Shown here piece by piece: positions 21,384-32,588 of a stretch of 64,000 nt of DNA. The notes below the pieces were generated by a model. The model made no database searches. It was not told where the DNA came from and saw nothing but the letters and a program-made list of their open reading frames with translations. Both the position numbers and the translations under genes were made by a program. Origin of the DNA: Lantana camara (taxonomy: Eukaryota; Streptophyta; Magnoliopsida; Lamiales; Verbenaceae); contig CM074858.1 in assembly GCA_037501455.1 (NCBI GenBank), positions 80,450,501-80,514,500 of the forward strand. Direction: 5' to 3'. The first letter of the stretch is position 1. Every line of letters starts with the position of its first letter.

Positions 21384-22356
21384 CTGAAAATAATTACTAC
21401 TGACTTAGAACTAGGTTCTTATTATTCTAATCAAACAATCATATAAGGTTTAGGAAATATAACATATTATAAAATTCTTATAACATTTAGAAATTATTTC
21501 CCGGTAAAATTTAATTTTAATTGTTTAAGGAAAAATAATTAATTAATTATGTTTCAAAAATTCTTTAACCACTTAAATATTTATAAATCATGTTGTGACC
21601 TTAATTAGGGTATTAGGAATTAAATTTAGAATTTAATTCAACAATGTAGGTTAATTTTGAAATTATTTTATAATTTTATTAATTTTTGAATTAATTTGGA
21701 AAAATCTTTCCTTTAAAATTCCAAATTCCTAATTTATAATTAATTTTAAATTAATTTCTAAATTATTAATTAAATGTTGACCAAAAAGTCAAAATTACTA
21801 TTAAAAACATTTACTACTCAATTTCTTATGAATTAAACACTTTATAACACAAAATTAAACACACACATACACACACTATCACACGAGCACATGAATTTGG
21901 TTCAAGAACATTATGAAGGTGTTCTTAAGCTTATGAAGATGTTCATACTAGTTCATGATCACATTCAATAAAGTTTTGAATTCATAACATATAATTAAAT
22001 TCAAATGTAACACTTTAATTATGAATTTAAATCTAAATAAATTATTCTAAGCATAAATTTAATCAAACAAGAACATAATTATTTAAATACATACTCATGC
22101 TACATTATATCATAATTCATGCAATTAATTAAATAAAATTCCATAATGTAGGCACATTACACATAAAACTAACAATTATGCATATATATTATAAAAATAA
22201 ATTCCTAAAGCATAATTTTATTATTCCTAAAAACATAACATAAAGCATGAAATAAATAAAGAAAATTGTACCTTAGAGAGAAGAGAGGGTTTGGCCGTGA
22301 CTTTTGGGAGCAAATGTGATGATTTTTGTGTGAATTTTATGTTATGCTTCTAAGGG

Positions 22357-22364
22357 TATTTATA
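22357..22364 (-). promoter_or_regulatory. TATA box of LTR1
   Basis: TATAAATA on the minus strand, about 85 bp upstream of the donor-like site. It is preserved in LTR2 (31448-31455), LTR3 (40529-40536), LTR4 (53592-53599) and C' (59783-59790). It would start transcription towards the internal region's gag end. Confidence 0.65.
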
Positions 22365-23469
22365 GGTATGTCTTGGGGGCTTATGTTGAAATTTTGAAGA
22401 GTTAATTAGATGAATCATGTAGTGAGTAAGCTAGGTTCATTTATTAAAGGGGGTTAAGTGTATACTTAGGTGTAGATTTAAGATATAATTAATTTATTTA
22501 GTAATCATGACCAAATAAAAATAATTCTAAAATAGGATGAAAATGGTAATAAATTGGTAGAAGAACGTCTAGGGATAAGTTTGAAATGATAGAACTTGCA
22601 AAAGAAAGAGAATGGAAAGAGCTTTCTAATGGTTATAAACACTTAACGTTTGCACGTCTACATTTAAAGTAGTAGTCGTTCGGGAATTTTGAAAAATACG
22701 ATATAATTCATAAACGAAGCTAGAATGTGAATTGATTCCCGAGAAAATGTCCATGATTCTTGAAATAACTCAAGGATCATTTTGACTGTAATATTGTATA
22801 CCAAATGTTGGACGGTTTGAAAATTAGTTTTTACGGTAGAAATAGTACTTTGGGAAAAATAAAGAAAAATTTATAAATCGAGTTAGGGTTTGAACTAGAG
22901 TTTGAAAAGGTCCTAAAATTCATAAAATAATTCAAGGATTGTAATGGTTATAATATTGCATAGGAAAACGTTGAAATTCAGAAATTTCTAATTTAGGGCA
23001 AAATTAGGGTTTTTCGGCCGGTTTTGATTTCTACTGAAGCTACGTTAAGAATTAGGGTTTGGAAATCATACCAAAATTCATAAAATTTTGCAAGGATTCT
23101 ATCGAGCCCAATATTGAATAGGTAAAAGTGTTTCGAAAATTCCTACAATTAAAGATGAATAGTATCTAGGGACCTAAATGGAATTTTCAACAACAATTTT
23201 AAAAATGTATTTCGGAACGATGAAAGCTATGATATAAGTTTGAAAAATATAGAAATCAACTTTCTAAGGTTTTTCAAGGTTTAGGGTTCGGTGGATGAAT
23301 AGTGATGTGATTCTCTCAAGAAGGCACAAATCATAAATCAGAACATAAATGCACATAATTCACATAAAATGGAATGTGTAATGGACTAAGGCTATAAACG
23401 CTTTCCTCTTAACCCTTTACTTACCCGTGCTATCCTAATCAAAAAAAAAAAAAAATCCGGGCTGTTACA

Positions 23470-23487
23470 ATCTTCCCCCCTTAAAGA
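23470..23487 (-). promoter_or_regulatory. Polypurine tract, unit 1
   Basis: CTTTAAGGGGGGAAGAT on the minus strand directly before the downstream LTR. Equivalent tracts are at 32561-32578 and 41643-41660. Confidence 0.8.
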
Positions 23488-23497
23488 GAATCTGTCC

Positions 23498-25063
23498 TCA
23501 GATTCTATTCTTGTTTCGGAACAACTCTGGGTAATATTTCTGCATCTTTTCCTCAGTTTCCCAGGTTTGTTCTTTTGTTCTATGTCCTTTCCATAACACT
23601 TTAACAAGGGGGATTTTCCAATTCCTTAGTTCTTGGAATTTCCTATCCAAGATTTTGGTTGGTCTTACTGTATAAGTTAAGTCGGGCTTTAGAGGAACTT
23701 CTATTGGCAAGATGTGGGATTCATTCGCAAAATATTTACGGAGCTGAGACACAAGGAATACGTTATGTATTCCAGTGAGGTTTGCTGGTAAATCTAGGCG
23801 ATAGGCTGTCGGTCCAACACGTTCTATGATTTCAAAAGGTCTTATGTATTTGGGATTCAGTTTTCCACCTTTCCCAATACGTGTGAAACCTTTTCTTGGT
23901 GATGCCTTTAAAAACACTTTATCGCCTACTGTAAATTCTATGTCCTTTCTCCGGGTATCGGCATAACTCTTTTGTTTATCTTGAGCTGCTTTCATTCTTT
24001 GACGGATAATTTCAATCTTTTCTGTAGATTCCGCTATCCACTTTCTAATGGTTTTCCTGGTATCTCCTCTTTCAGTTGCTTTAGTATCTTCCATATCCCA
24101 GTATAACGGAGACCTACATTTCCTTCCATATAAGGCTTCATAAGGTGCTGCTTGGATTGATGCCTGATAACTATTGTTATACGCAAATGCCACAAGAGGT
24201 AAACATTCTTTCCAGTCCTCTTGAAAATCCATGGCACAAGCTCGCAACATATCCTCTAGATATTTGATCGTCTTTTCTGATTGACCATCGGTCTGAGGAT
24301 GTGCGGCTGAACTAAAATGCAGCTTAGTCCCCATTATTTCTTGAAGACTTTGCCATAATTGTGAAGTGAATTTCGGATCTCTATCGGAGACTATACTAAT
24401 GGGTACACCATGTAACCTTATAATCTCTTTCTGATACAACTTTGCTAGAGAACCGACCTTGTCAGTAGTCTTGACCGGTAAGAAATGTGCAGACTTAGTC
24501 AACCGATCAATAATAACCCATATACTATCATATCCTCCTTTAACTTTTGGTAAGCCCGTGATAAAATCCATGGTGATTTGTTCCCATTTCCAAGTAGGAA
24601 CTGGAAGCGGCTGTAACTTTCCTCCGGGTTTCTGGTGGTCCACTTTGACTTGCTGGCACGTCAAGCATCTTTTGACATAGCTAGCAACATCTCATTTCAT
24701 TCCATTCCACCAGAAATGTTTCTTGAGATCATGATACATTTTTGTTCCTCCTGGATGTATCGTATATCGAGTCTTATGTGCCTCATCCAGTATTTCTTTT
24801 CGAGTTGTAGGAGGTACACAGACTCGACCTTTATAGCTCAAGATCCCATGGTCATCTGTGGTGAATTTGGTCTCAATATCCTTTTCCTTGGAATTGAGAC
24901 ACTTCTTAATCCATTCATCCTGTGCTTGGGCTTCCCTTAGTCTTTCTTTTAATGGTGAGGATATCACTATATTGGCCAGTCGGGATTTCGAGATGACAGT
25001 TATGGGTTTGCTTTTTCCGTCTAATACTGATAGACTGGATTTTCGACTCAAAGCATCTGCCAC
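23498..25063 (-). pseudogene. Unit 1 integrase with C-terminal chromodomain
   Basis: Zinc-binding segment (YTIHPGGTKMYHDLKKHFWW, CLTCQQVK), catalytic core with Asp (TMDFITGLP), Asp (IVSDRDPKF) and Glu (GQSEKTIKYLEDML), then the integrase C-terminal domain (KDIEFTVGDKVFLKASP, GPTAYRLDLP). The chromodomain follows (KILDRKFQELRN, KEQTWETEEKMQKYYPELF), ending at TGA 23498-23500. The frame runs on from RT. TGA at 24692-24694 replaces an Arg codon before DVASYVKRC. All three catalytic residues are kept. Compared with the other units it has lost one Glu codon in the IEEVPLKP segment. Confidence 0.9.
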
Positions 25064-25087
25064 TACGTTGGCTTTTCCTGGATGGTA

Positions 25088-26251
25088 CTATATTTTACAG
25101 TCGTAGTCTTCCAGACATTCCACCCATCTTCTCTGCCTCATATTCAACTCCTTTTGAGTGAATAAATATCTCAAACTTTTATGATCGGTAAAGACTTCAA
25201 AAGTTACCCCGTACAGATAATGCCTCCATTTAGCTAAAGCGAATACAATCGCAGCTAATTCTAAATCATGTGTGGGGTAATTCTCTTCATAAGGTTTAAG
25301 TTTCCTTGAGGCATAGGCTATAACCTTACCATTTTGCATTAGGACACACCCTAATCCTTCTTTGGATGCATGCGTATAAACTATATAACCTTCTTTTCCT
25401 TCAGGTAAGGCTAATACTGGGGCAGACGTTAATCTTTGCTTCAGTTCTTGAAAACTCCGTTCACACCTTTCTGTCCATTCAAATTTTCCTTGTTTCTTGG
25501 TTAACTGAGTAAGAGGCGCTGCTACCTTGGAGAAATCTTTTACAAACCTCCTGTAATATCCGGCAAGCCCTAGAAAACTTCTCACTTCTGATGGGTTCTT
25601 TGGTGCCTGCCAATTTATTACGGTTTCAACCTTTGAAGGGTCTACTTCTATTCCAGAACCGGATATTATATGTCCAAGGAAGGACACTCTTTCCAACCAA
25701 AATTCACACTTGCTGAACTTCGCGTATAACTTATGATCCTTTAAAGCTCTTAACACTTTACTAAGGTGTTCAGCATGTTCTTCTGGGGTTCTTGAGAATA
25801 CCAGAATGTCGTCAATAAAGATGACCACGAACTGGTCCAAATATGGTCGGAATGTTCGATGCTTTAAATCCATGAATGCAGTTGGGGCATTGGTTAATCT
25901 AAAAGGCATTACTACGAATTCAAAGTGGCCGTAGCGGATGTTAAAAGCAGCCTTTGGAATATCCTCTTTTTTAATCCTTAGCTGATAATACCCCTGCCTT
26001 AAATCTAACTTGGAGTACACTCGTGATCCTTGAAGAATATCGAACAGTTCTTCAATATGGGGAAGAGGGTATTTGTTCTTGATAGTCATACGATTGAGTT
26101 CTCGATAATCGATATACAATCGCAATGATCCGTCTTTCTTTTTGACAAATAACACAGGCGCTCCCCATGGGGATGTGCTAGGACGGATGTATCCTGAAGC
26201 TAATAACTCATCAAATTGTTTTCTCAACTCTTGGAGCTCGGCTGGAGCCAT
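25088..26251 (-). pseudogene. Unit 1 reverse transcriptase and RNase H
   Basis: A continuous 387-residue frame. RT motifs include [30 protein letters not shown], the active site FIDDILVFS, and the connection [14 protein letters not shown]. In RNase H the first catalytic Asp is His ([10 protein letters not shown] instead of YTDAS, as kept in units 2 and 3), while LELAAIVFA and FTDHKSL remain. It is bounded by TAA (26255-26257) in place of a Tyr codon and by TAG (25088-25090) in DCKI-stop-YHPGK, where a Gln codon is expected. The TAG is shared by all three units. Confidence 0.92.
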
Positions 26252-26254
26252 TCG

Positions 26255-27130
26255 TTAAGGTGTTTTAGAGAATGGCTCAGCTCCAGGGACTAAGTCAATT
26301 ACGAATTCTAATTCCCTGTCGGGAGGTAATGAATTCAGATGCTCAGGAAAGACATCAGTGAATTCTTTTACTACCTCTACTTCCTCAATTTTCAGCTGAT
26401 CTTTGGGCCTATTTAACAGATAGGTAATGAATCCAGTAGCTCTATTACTCACTAACTTCTTAGCTTCGGCAGCTGTAACCAATGGCATCGAATCATATTT
26501 TCCTTTTGACCCAGAGTTATCACCTCTCCCTAAGGTGACTTCTTTCTTGAAGCAATCCAACTTAGCATGGTACTTGCTAAGCCAATCCATTCCCAGAATA
26601 ATTCCATATCTTGACATCGGTAATTCTATAAGATCTATCGGGTAGTATTGGGTACCAATCCTTATAGGACAGCATTTATATCCTCTATCCGTAGTAAAAT
26701 AAGCTCCCAAAGGAGAACTTATTTCGAGCATATAAGGCAACGATTCAAGTGGAAAATTGAAATGCACACATAATTCAGATGCAATAAATGAATGCGTGGC
26801 GCCAGGGTCATATAAAGCAATAACTGACGTGTTTAGGATGTGTACCGTACCATCAACAACTTTGGTGGGATCGGGATCCTCACTGCCCTCTATAGCATAA
26901 GCACGTCCTTTAACCACTGGTCTTCCAGGAGTCTTAGCTGGAACCTTTCCTTTATTCCACTGTTTTGGTCCCTTTGGGCATTCTGGATACTGATGATCAG
27001 GGCTTCCACACCATGTACAGACTCCAGCTTTCTTACGACAATCCTTCGCAGTATGTCCACGCTTCTGATAATATTCACAGACAATCTCTTCTTGAGGTTT
27101 TGGGAATGTCCGTTGAGGTCGGGACCATGA
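26255..27130 (-). pseudogene. Unit 1 zinc knuckles and aspartic protease
   Basis: After the gag stop the same frame continues with a first knuckle (CEYYQKRGHTAKDC, second Cys replaced by Tyr) and a second (CTWCGSPDHQYPEC). The protease (26255-26917) has YDPGATHSFIASEL and [15 protein letters not shown], then a linker ([20 protein letters not shown]) leading to RT. It ends at TAA in KTP-stop-RMAPAEL; units 2 and 3 have TAT (Tyr) there. Confidence 0.9.
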
Positions 27131-27901
27131 TTACATCGGTTTCTTTCCTGGATTTGGCTTTGCTGGTCCAGTAGGTCGTTTAGATCCCTGAGTTGGCTTG
27201 TAGAAGGATCCAGGACGGCTATTAGCTATACGAACCTCTTTATGTGTAGCCTCTGTTTTCATAGCCGTTTTCACAGCCTTAGCATAGATTTCCAACTCGA
27301 ACGGAGCCAAAGCCCACCTAAGATCCGACTTAAGTCCCTTAATGAATCGTTGAGTTTTTCGACGTTCATCATGGAGGATGTGTGGGGCATATTGAATCAA
27401 CCTGATAAACTTAGTTTCGTAGTCAGCTACCGACATGTTGCCTTGTACTAATTCCATGAATTCTGCCTCTCGAGCATCCCTAACTATCTGAGGGATGTAT
27501 TTCTGTTGAAACACCCTAACAAAGTCTACCCACCTATAATTAACTTGATCTTCTGCCCAAACACGCTTGAGATAATTCCACCAACTTAATGTTGTTCCTT
27601 CTAACAAAAAAACTGCAAACTGGATTCTTCCTGGTTCTTCTGGAGAAATACCCATGGCTTCGAAAATCTTTTCGATACTAGCTATCCAACTTTCAGCTTT
27701 TCCATCACTGGGTTCTCCAAAGAACTTTGGCGGGTTCATTCGTAGAAATTTCTCCAGAGTCTTTTCGTTATTCCCCTTTGTTCCATTAGCACAAGTTTGC
27801 ACTATCTCCTTCAAAGCATCTACTAATTCAGAGTTTCCTCCTGCCGAGGATGCACCTTCTTGACGGAGGGTGTTGTCTTGGGTAGCTCGTCGAGGAGACA
27901 T
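27131..27901 (-). CDS. Unit 1 gag (capsid part), 256 residues
   Basis: Starts MSPRRATQDNTLRQEG and contains the plant retrotransposon gag (capsid-like) domain: FLRMNPPKFFGEPSDGKAES, WIASIEKIFEAMGI, FAVFLLEGTTLSWWNYLK, FVRVFQQKYIP, MSVADYETKFIRLIQYAPHI and FIKGLKSDLRWALAPFE. It ends in a basic tail with TAA at 27131-27133. The same TAA occurs in units 2 and 3, upstream of the zinc knuckles, so it is either an old shared nonsense mutation or, less likely, a read-through site. The capsid forms the particle in which reverse transcription takes place. Confidence 0.85.
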   Translation of the reverse strand: MSPRRATQDNTLRQEGASSAGGNSELVDALKEIVQTCANGTKGNNEKTLEKFLRMNPPKFFGEPSDGKAESWIASIEKIFEAMGISPEEPGRIQFAVFLLEGTTLSWWNYLKRVWAEDQVNYRWVDFVRVFQQKYIPQIVRDAREAEFMELVQGNMSVADYETKFIRLIQYAPHILHDERRKTQRFIKGLKSDLRWALAPFELEIYAKAVKTAMKTEATHKEVRIANSRPGSFYKPTQGSKRPTGPAKPNPGKKPM

Positions 27902-27916
27902 ATTGATTTGCAGTTG

Positions 27917-28131
27917 CTTTATAAAGAATATAATGCATGATGGTTAAGAATGTGTTGCATATAATCACATAAATACATGTTTCAAATAATATCAAGCAGT
28001 AGATATCATATCACACAGATTTAGTAAAGTAAAGCACAAAATTAAACAGAACAACAATTAAAAGAGAGCATAAAAGTAAAACACAAACATAATAACAAGT
28101 AAAGGTGTAGGAAAATAAAATACTCACTCAC
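27917..28131 (-). other. Non-coding spacer between ORF1 and gag, candidate intron
   Basis: The stretch 27902-28454 has no convincing gene. Within it, a donor-like GGACC/GTGAGT (GT 28130-28131) and an acceptor-like TTCTTTATAAAG (AG 27917-27918), 13 nt before the gag ATG, could remove 215 nt. Both sites are present in unit 3, and the donor also in unit 2. Not shown to be spliced. Confidence 0.25.
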
Positions 28132-28454
28132 GGTCCTGCTGGTATCTTGAAGCAATTCTAACTCATAATGCAATAAGTATGAAAGTAGTAAATGTGGAAC
28201 AAGAATGTAACTGCAAAAGTGGGTTATATATATGCATCAAGTTTGAGAGCTATAGCTACAACTACGAAAAGCAAAATGGGGTGGACCTGATCTACGTCAA
28301 GTTACACCCTACAATGCTCTCAACTCACTCATCTCCGTTAGGCTAGCTGCGTCAACTGCTATGTCAAAAGGGGAAGGTCCTCTACTGACTGATCTGTACA
28401 ACCTCCCACTGATACTACTCCTATATATAAACCAAGCTCCAGAATAATCTCTTC

Positions 28455-29126
28455 CTAATCATGCTGATCACTATCGACAACCTCACCTCGAATAGGACTC
28501 CAGCCATCACCCTGCTGCTCCTCCTCTGAACCCTGCTTATCCTCCTCAGGATCCTGCTCAGCCTCTGCATCACCTTCGGGCTCCTCCTCCTTAGGCTCTG
28601 CTGCTGTAATCTCCTGAACAGCCTGTACACCAGATAGATGATAGGCACCGGCCAGGCGGCTCCGAATACAAGAACGGTAACGCTGATATAAAGTCCGAGC
28701 GGCATTCCTGGAAAGAGTCATAGTAGGTAGATCCTACTGTAAAGTCGCTACCTGTGCCACAAGATCGGCGTTCTCCTGCTCTAGCGTGGATGTCTGCTGC
28801 TGAGCAAAATTCCTACTCACAGCATTCTGTAGGGCTAAATCAAGATGCCTAGTAGACTCCAGCTCATACTCACGAGCCATCTGAGCCTCCATATAATACG
28901 CATCTCGCTCTGACTCAAGCATATGCACTAAACGGTTCGGATAAGCATGCCCAACTCTACCTGCTCTACCTCCCCGAACTACATGTCTCGCCCTCTGCCA
29001 AGTGTAATAACGTATAGGGTTCTCACGACGAGATACCGCTATAGTATGTGGGGCCTCGTACTCCTTAAGCCAGATATGATGTGGGTTCCCGTGTTCCTGA
29101 TTCTGCATTGCTATATAAAGAAACAC
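28455..29126 (-). pseudogene. Unit 1 ORF1: extra acidic reading frame upstream of gag
   Basis: About 223 codons between the primer site and gag. The product is not a gag, pol or env protein that I recognise. The N-terminal third is basic and aromatic (HHIWLKEYEAPHTIAVSRRE, YYTWQRARHVVRGG). The middle looks like a coiled-coil (LALQNAVSRNFAQQQTSTLE). The C-terminus is strongly acidic (EPKEEEP, EQDPEEDKQGSEEEQQ). In this unit TAG at 28734-28736 replaces a Gln codon in ATLQ-stop-DL; unit 3 reads through there. Some Tat/Ogre elements have an extra ORF in this place, but an extra ORF is not a usual trait of chromoviruses. A likely start is the second Met (MQNQEHGN). Confidence 0.65.
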
Positions 29127-29209
29127 TTAGAGTGAATTCTAAAGTTCAAGTACAAAATGAGCATTCTCCCAGCATTTATAGGTTAAGTCTCTTCTTAACC
29201 AAACCTGAT

Positions 29210-29221
29210 GCTCAGATACCA
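29210..29221 (-). promoter_or_regulatory. Primer binding site, unit 1
   Basis: TGGTATCTGAGC on the minus strand, eight bases after the LTR2 end. One mismatch to the initiator Met-tRNA complement. Confidence 0.85.
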
Positions 29222-29229
29222 CCTTAAGC

Positions 29230-32200
29230 TGTAGCGCCCCCTAACACTACAACTCCCGCACCGTACTACCCTCGAGCCTATGTGAGACCTAGAACTCGAG
29301 AAATACTACGACGAACGGTATAGACGGTACTTAAATAGAGCGTAGGGTAAAATGCAGCGGAAGATAAAAGAATTTAAAATTTGAAACAAGCAACATAATA
29401 ACACACAGAATAGTGCATGATATTATAAGGGAGTAATATAGTAGTATCGTGTATGGAGTTAATGTATAAGAGCAATTTATTAGCAATATATACATGATCA
29501 GGATTAAATGCTCTTAATCTAAACCCGATCTAATAAATATGACACCTATAGCTTCAAGATACCTCTAGGTGTCGTTGTCCTCGCTCCCTGAAATCATGTG
29601 TTTGAAACAGGCGAGGAATTAGTCAAAGTGACTAAGTGAAGGAAGATTAGATGTAGATATATATGATTATATATATAAATATATAGTTATATAAAATGAT
29701 AGCAATCGGATATAGCAAATATGATACGGTTCATAAGTTTAAAACCGGGATAGTGGTATTTGGAGTTTAGTTTATAATTGATGAACCGTTTGATAAAAGA
29801 TTTGTACTGCCTGCAAGTAAGTCGTCTCCCTCCAATCTCCTTAAAATATTTGTAAAATAGTACCGGGCTAATCAAGGCACCAGTACTTTAATAAAACTAA
29901 ATATGATAATAACTCCGCAACACCGTAGTGTCAGTAGGGGAGCAAACCCTACCGACGATATGTAATATGTGGGAGGAAGCTATCTCTCCCAGGGAGGTTA
30001 TTCTCCCTTGTAAGTCTCTTGGCGTGGAGTAACTAACCTCCAGCTAAACCACTACCAAGAGTTGGTGGCGGTCTGTGGCACCAACAATACTCTCGGCCCG
30101 ATGCCTTCCGAGTATTGCTCGACACAGCTGCACGCCGGGCCCATTTTGATAAATGATAATGATTGACTTGCTTAGTCGGGAATCAGTTCTTAGTATTAAT
30201 AGGACCGAAATATATAATGTCCGTATAAGATCCTGATTCCGACTTATTGGTATTTTCCTCATAAAGAGGAATATGTATTATATTAATATGTATAGATAGG
30301 AAATCAAATAATAGATAGGTAGATTTGGAAATCATTTTATAATTGGATATAGATATATACATGATTCCAGTTGAAATGTTTTAACCCTCACCTAGTATCG
30401 AAATTCAAACAGATTGGAACGGATCCCACTGTTCAGTGCAATTGTCGCCTGAAAATAATTACTACTGACTTAGAACTAGGTTCTTATTATTCTAATCAAA
30501 CAATCACATAAGGTTTAGGAAATATAACATATTATAAAATTCTTATAACATTTAGAAATTGTTTCCCGGCAAAATTTAATTTTAATTGTTTAAGGAAAAT
30601 TAATTAATTAATTATGTTTCAAAAATTCTTTAACCACTTAAATATTTATAAATCATGTTGTGACCTTAATTAGGGTATTAGGAATTAAATTTAGAATTTA
30701 ATTCAACAATGTAGATTAATTTTGAAATTATTTTATAATTTTATTAATTTTTGAATTAATTTGGAAAAATCTTTCCTTTAAAATTCCAAATTCCTAATTT
30801 ATAATTAATTTTAAATTAATTTCTAAATTATTAATTAAATGTTGACCAAAAAGTCAAAATTACTATTAAAAACATTTACTACTCAATTTCTTATGAATTA
30901 AACACTTTATAACACAAAATTAAACACACACATACACACACTATCACACGAGCACATGAATTTGGTTCAAGAACATTATGAAGGTGTTCTTAAGCTTATG
31001 AAGATGTTCATACTAGTTCATGATCACATTCAATAAAGTTTTGAATTCATAACATATAATTAAATTCAAATGTAACACTTTAATTATGAATTTAAATCTA
31101 AATAAATTATTCTAAGCATAAATTTAATCAAACAAGAACATAATTATTTAAATACATACTCATGCTACATTATATCATAATTCATGCAATTAATTAAATA
31201 AAATTCCATAATGTAGGCACATTACACATAAAACTAACAATTATGCATATATATTATAAAAATAAATTCCTAAAGCATAATTTTATTATTCCTAAGCATG
31301 CTACTAATATTATAATATTAAAAAAATAACATAAAGCATGAAATAAATAAAGAAAATTTCACCTTAGAGAGAAGAGAGGGTTTGGCCGTGACTTTTGGGA
31401 GCAAATGTGATGATTTTTGTGTGAATTTTATGTTATGCTTCTAAGGGTATTTATAGGTATGTCTTGGGGGCTTATGTTGAAATTTTGAAGAGTTAATTAG
31501 ATGAATCATGTAGTGAGTAAGCTAGGTTCATTTATTAAGGGGGGTTAAGTGTATACTTAGGTGTAGATTTAAGATATAATTAATTTATTTAGTAATCATG
31601 ACCAAATAAAAATAATTCTAAAATAGGATGAAAATGGTAATAAATTGGTAGAAGAACGTCTAGGGTTTAGTTTGAAATGATAGAACTTGCAAAAGAAAGA
31701 GAATGGAAAGAGCTTTCTAATGGTTATAAACACTTAACGTTTGAACGTCTACATTTAAAGTAGTAGTCGTTCGGGAATTTTGAAAAATACGATATAATTC
31801 ATAAACGAAGCTAGAATGTGAATTGATTCCCAAGAAAATGTCCATGATTCTTGAAATAATTCAAGGATCATTTTGACTGTAATATTGTATAACAAATGTT
31901 GGACGGTTTGAAAATTAGTTTTTACGGTAGAAATAGTACTTTGGGAAAAATAAAGAAAAATTTATAAAGCGAGTTAGGGTTTGAACTAGAGTTTGAAAAG
32001 GTCCTAAAATTCATAAAATAATTCAAGGATTGTAATGGTTATAATATTGCATAGGAAAACGTTGAAATTCAGAAATTTCTAATTTAGGGCAAAATTAGGG
32101 TTTTTCGGCCGGTTTTGATTTCTATTGAAGCTACGTTAAGAATTAGGGTTTGGAAATCATACCAAAATTCATAAAATTTTGCAAGGATTCTATCGAGCCC

Positions 32201-32560
32201 AATATTGAATAGGTAAAAGTGTTTCGAAAATTCCTACAATTAAAGATGAATAGTATCTAGGGACCTAAATGGAATTTTCAACAACAATTTTAAAAATGTA
32301 TTTCGGAACGATGAAAGCTATGAAATAAGTTTGAAAAATATAGAAATCAGCTTTCTAAGGTTTTTCAAGGTTTAGGGTTCGGTGGATGAATAGTGATGTG
32401 ATTCTCTCAAGAAGGCACAAATCATAAATCAGAACATAAATGCACATAATTCACATAAAATGGAATGTGTAATGGACTAAGGCTATAAACGCTTTCCTCT
32501 TAACCCTTTACTTACCCGTGCTATCCTGATCAAAAAAAAAAAAAAGTCCGGGTTGTTACA
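29230..32560 (-). mobile_element. Family C LTR2 (shared by units 1 and 2)
   Basis: 3331 bp, TGTAGCGCCCCC at 29230 to TGTTACA at 32560. It serves as 5' LTR of unit 1 and 3' LTR of unit 2. Shares small variants with LTR3 that LTR1 and LTR4 lack, for example CAATCGGATATAG (29704) against CAATCAGATATAG, and TGTAGATTAAT against TGTAGGTTAAT. Carries a hairpin (30073-30127), candidate exon 2 (30392-30448) and a TATA box (31448-31455). Confidence 0.93.
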
Positions 32561-32588
32561 ATCTTCCCCCCTTAAAGAGAATCTGTCC

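Larger units (their letters stand above)
20170..23469 (-). mobile_element. Family C LTR1 (leftmost)
   Basis: 3300 bp, TGTAGCGCC at 20170 to TGTTACA at 23469. It lacks a segment of about 29 bp, near GCATGCTACTAAT, that LTR2-4 carry after ATTATTCCTAA (about 22232). On the minus strand it has TATAAATA (22357-22364), a donor-like CTAAG/GTAC (GT 22270-22271), candidate exon 2 (21327-21383), a structured hairpin (21008-21062), a late acceptor TGATTTTAG (AG 20523-20524) and an A-rich tract near its start (about 23442-23455 on the plus strand). Confidence 0.93.
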
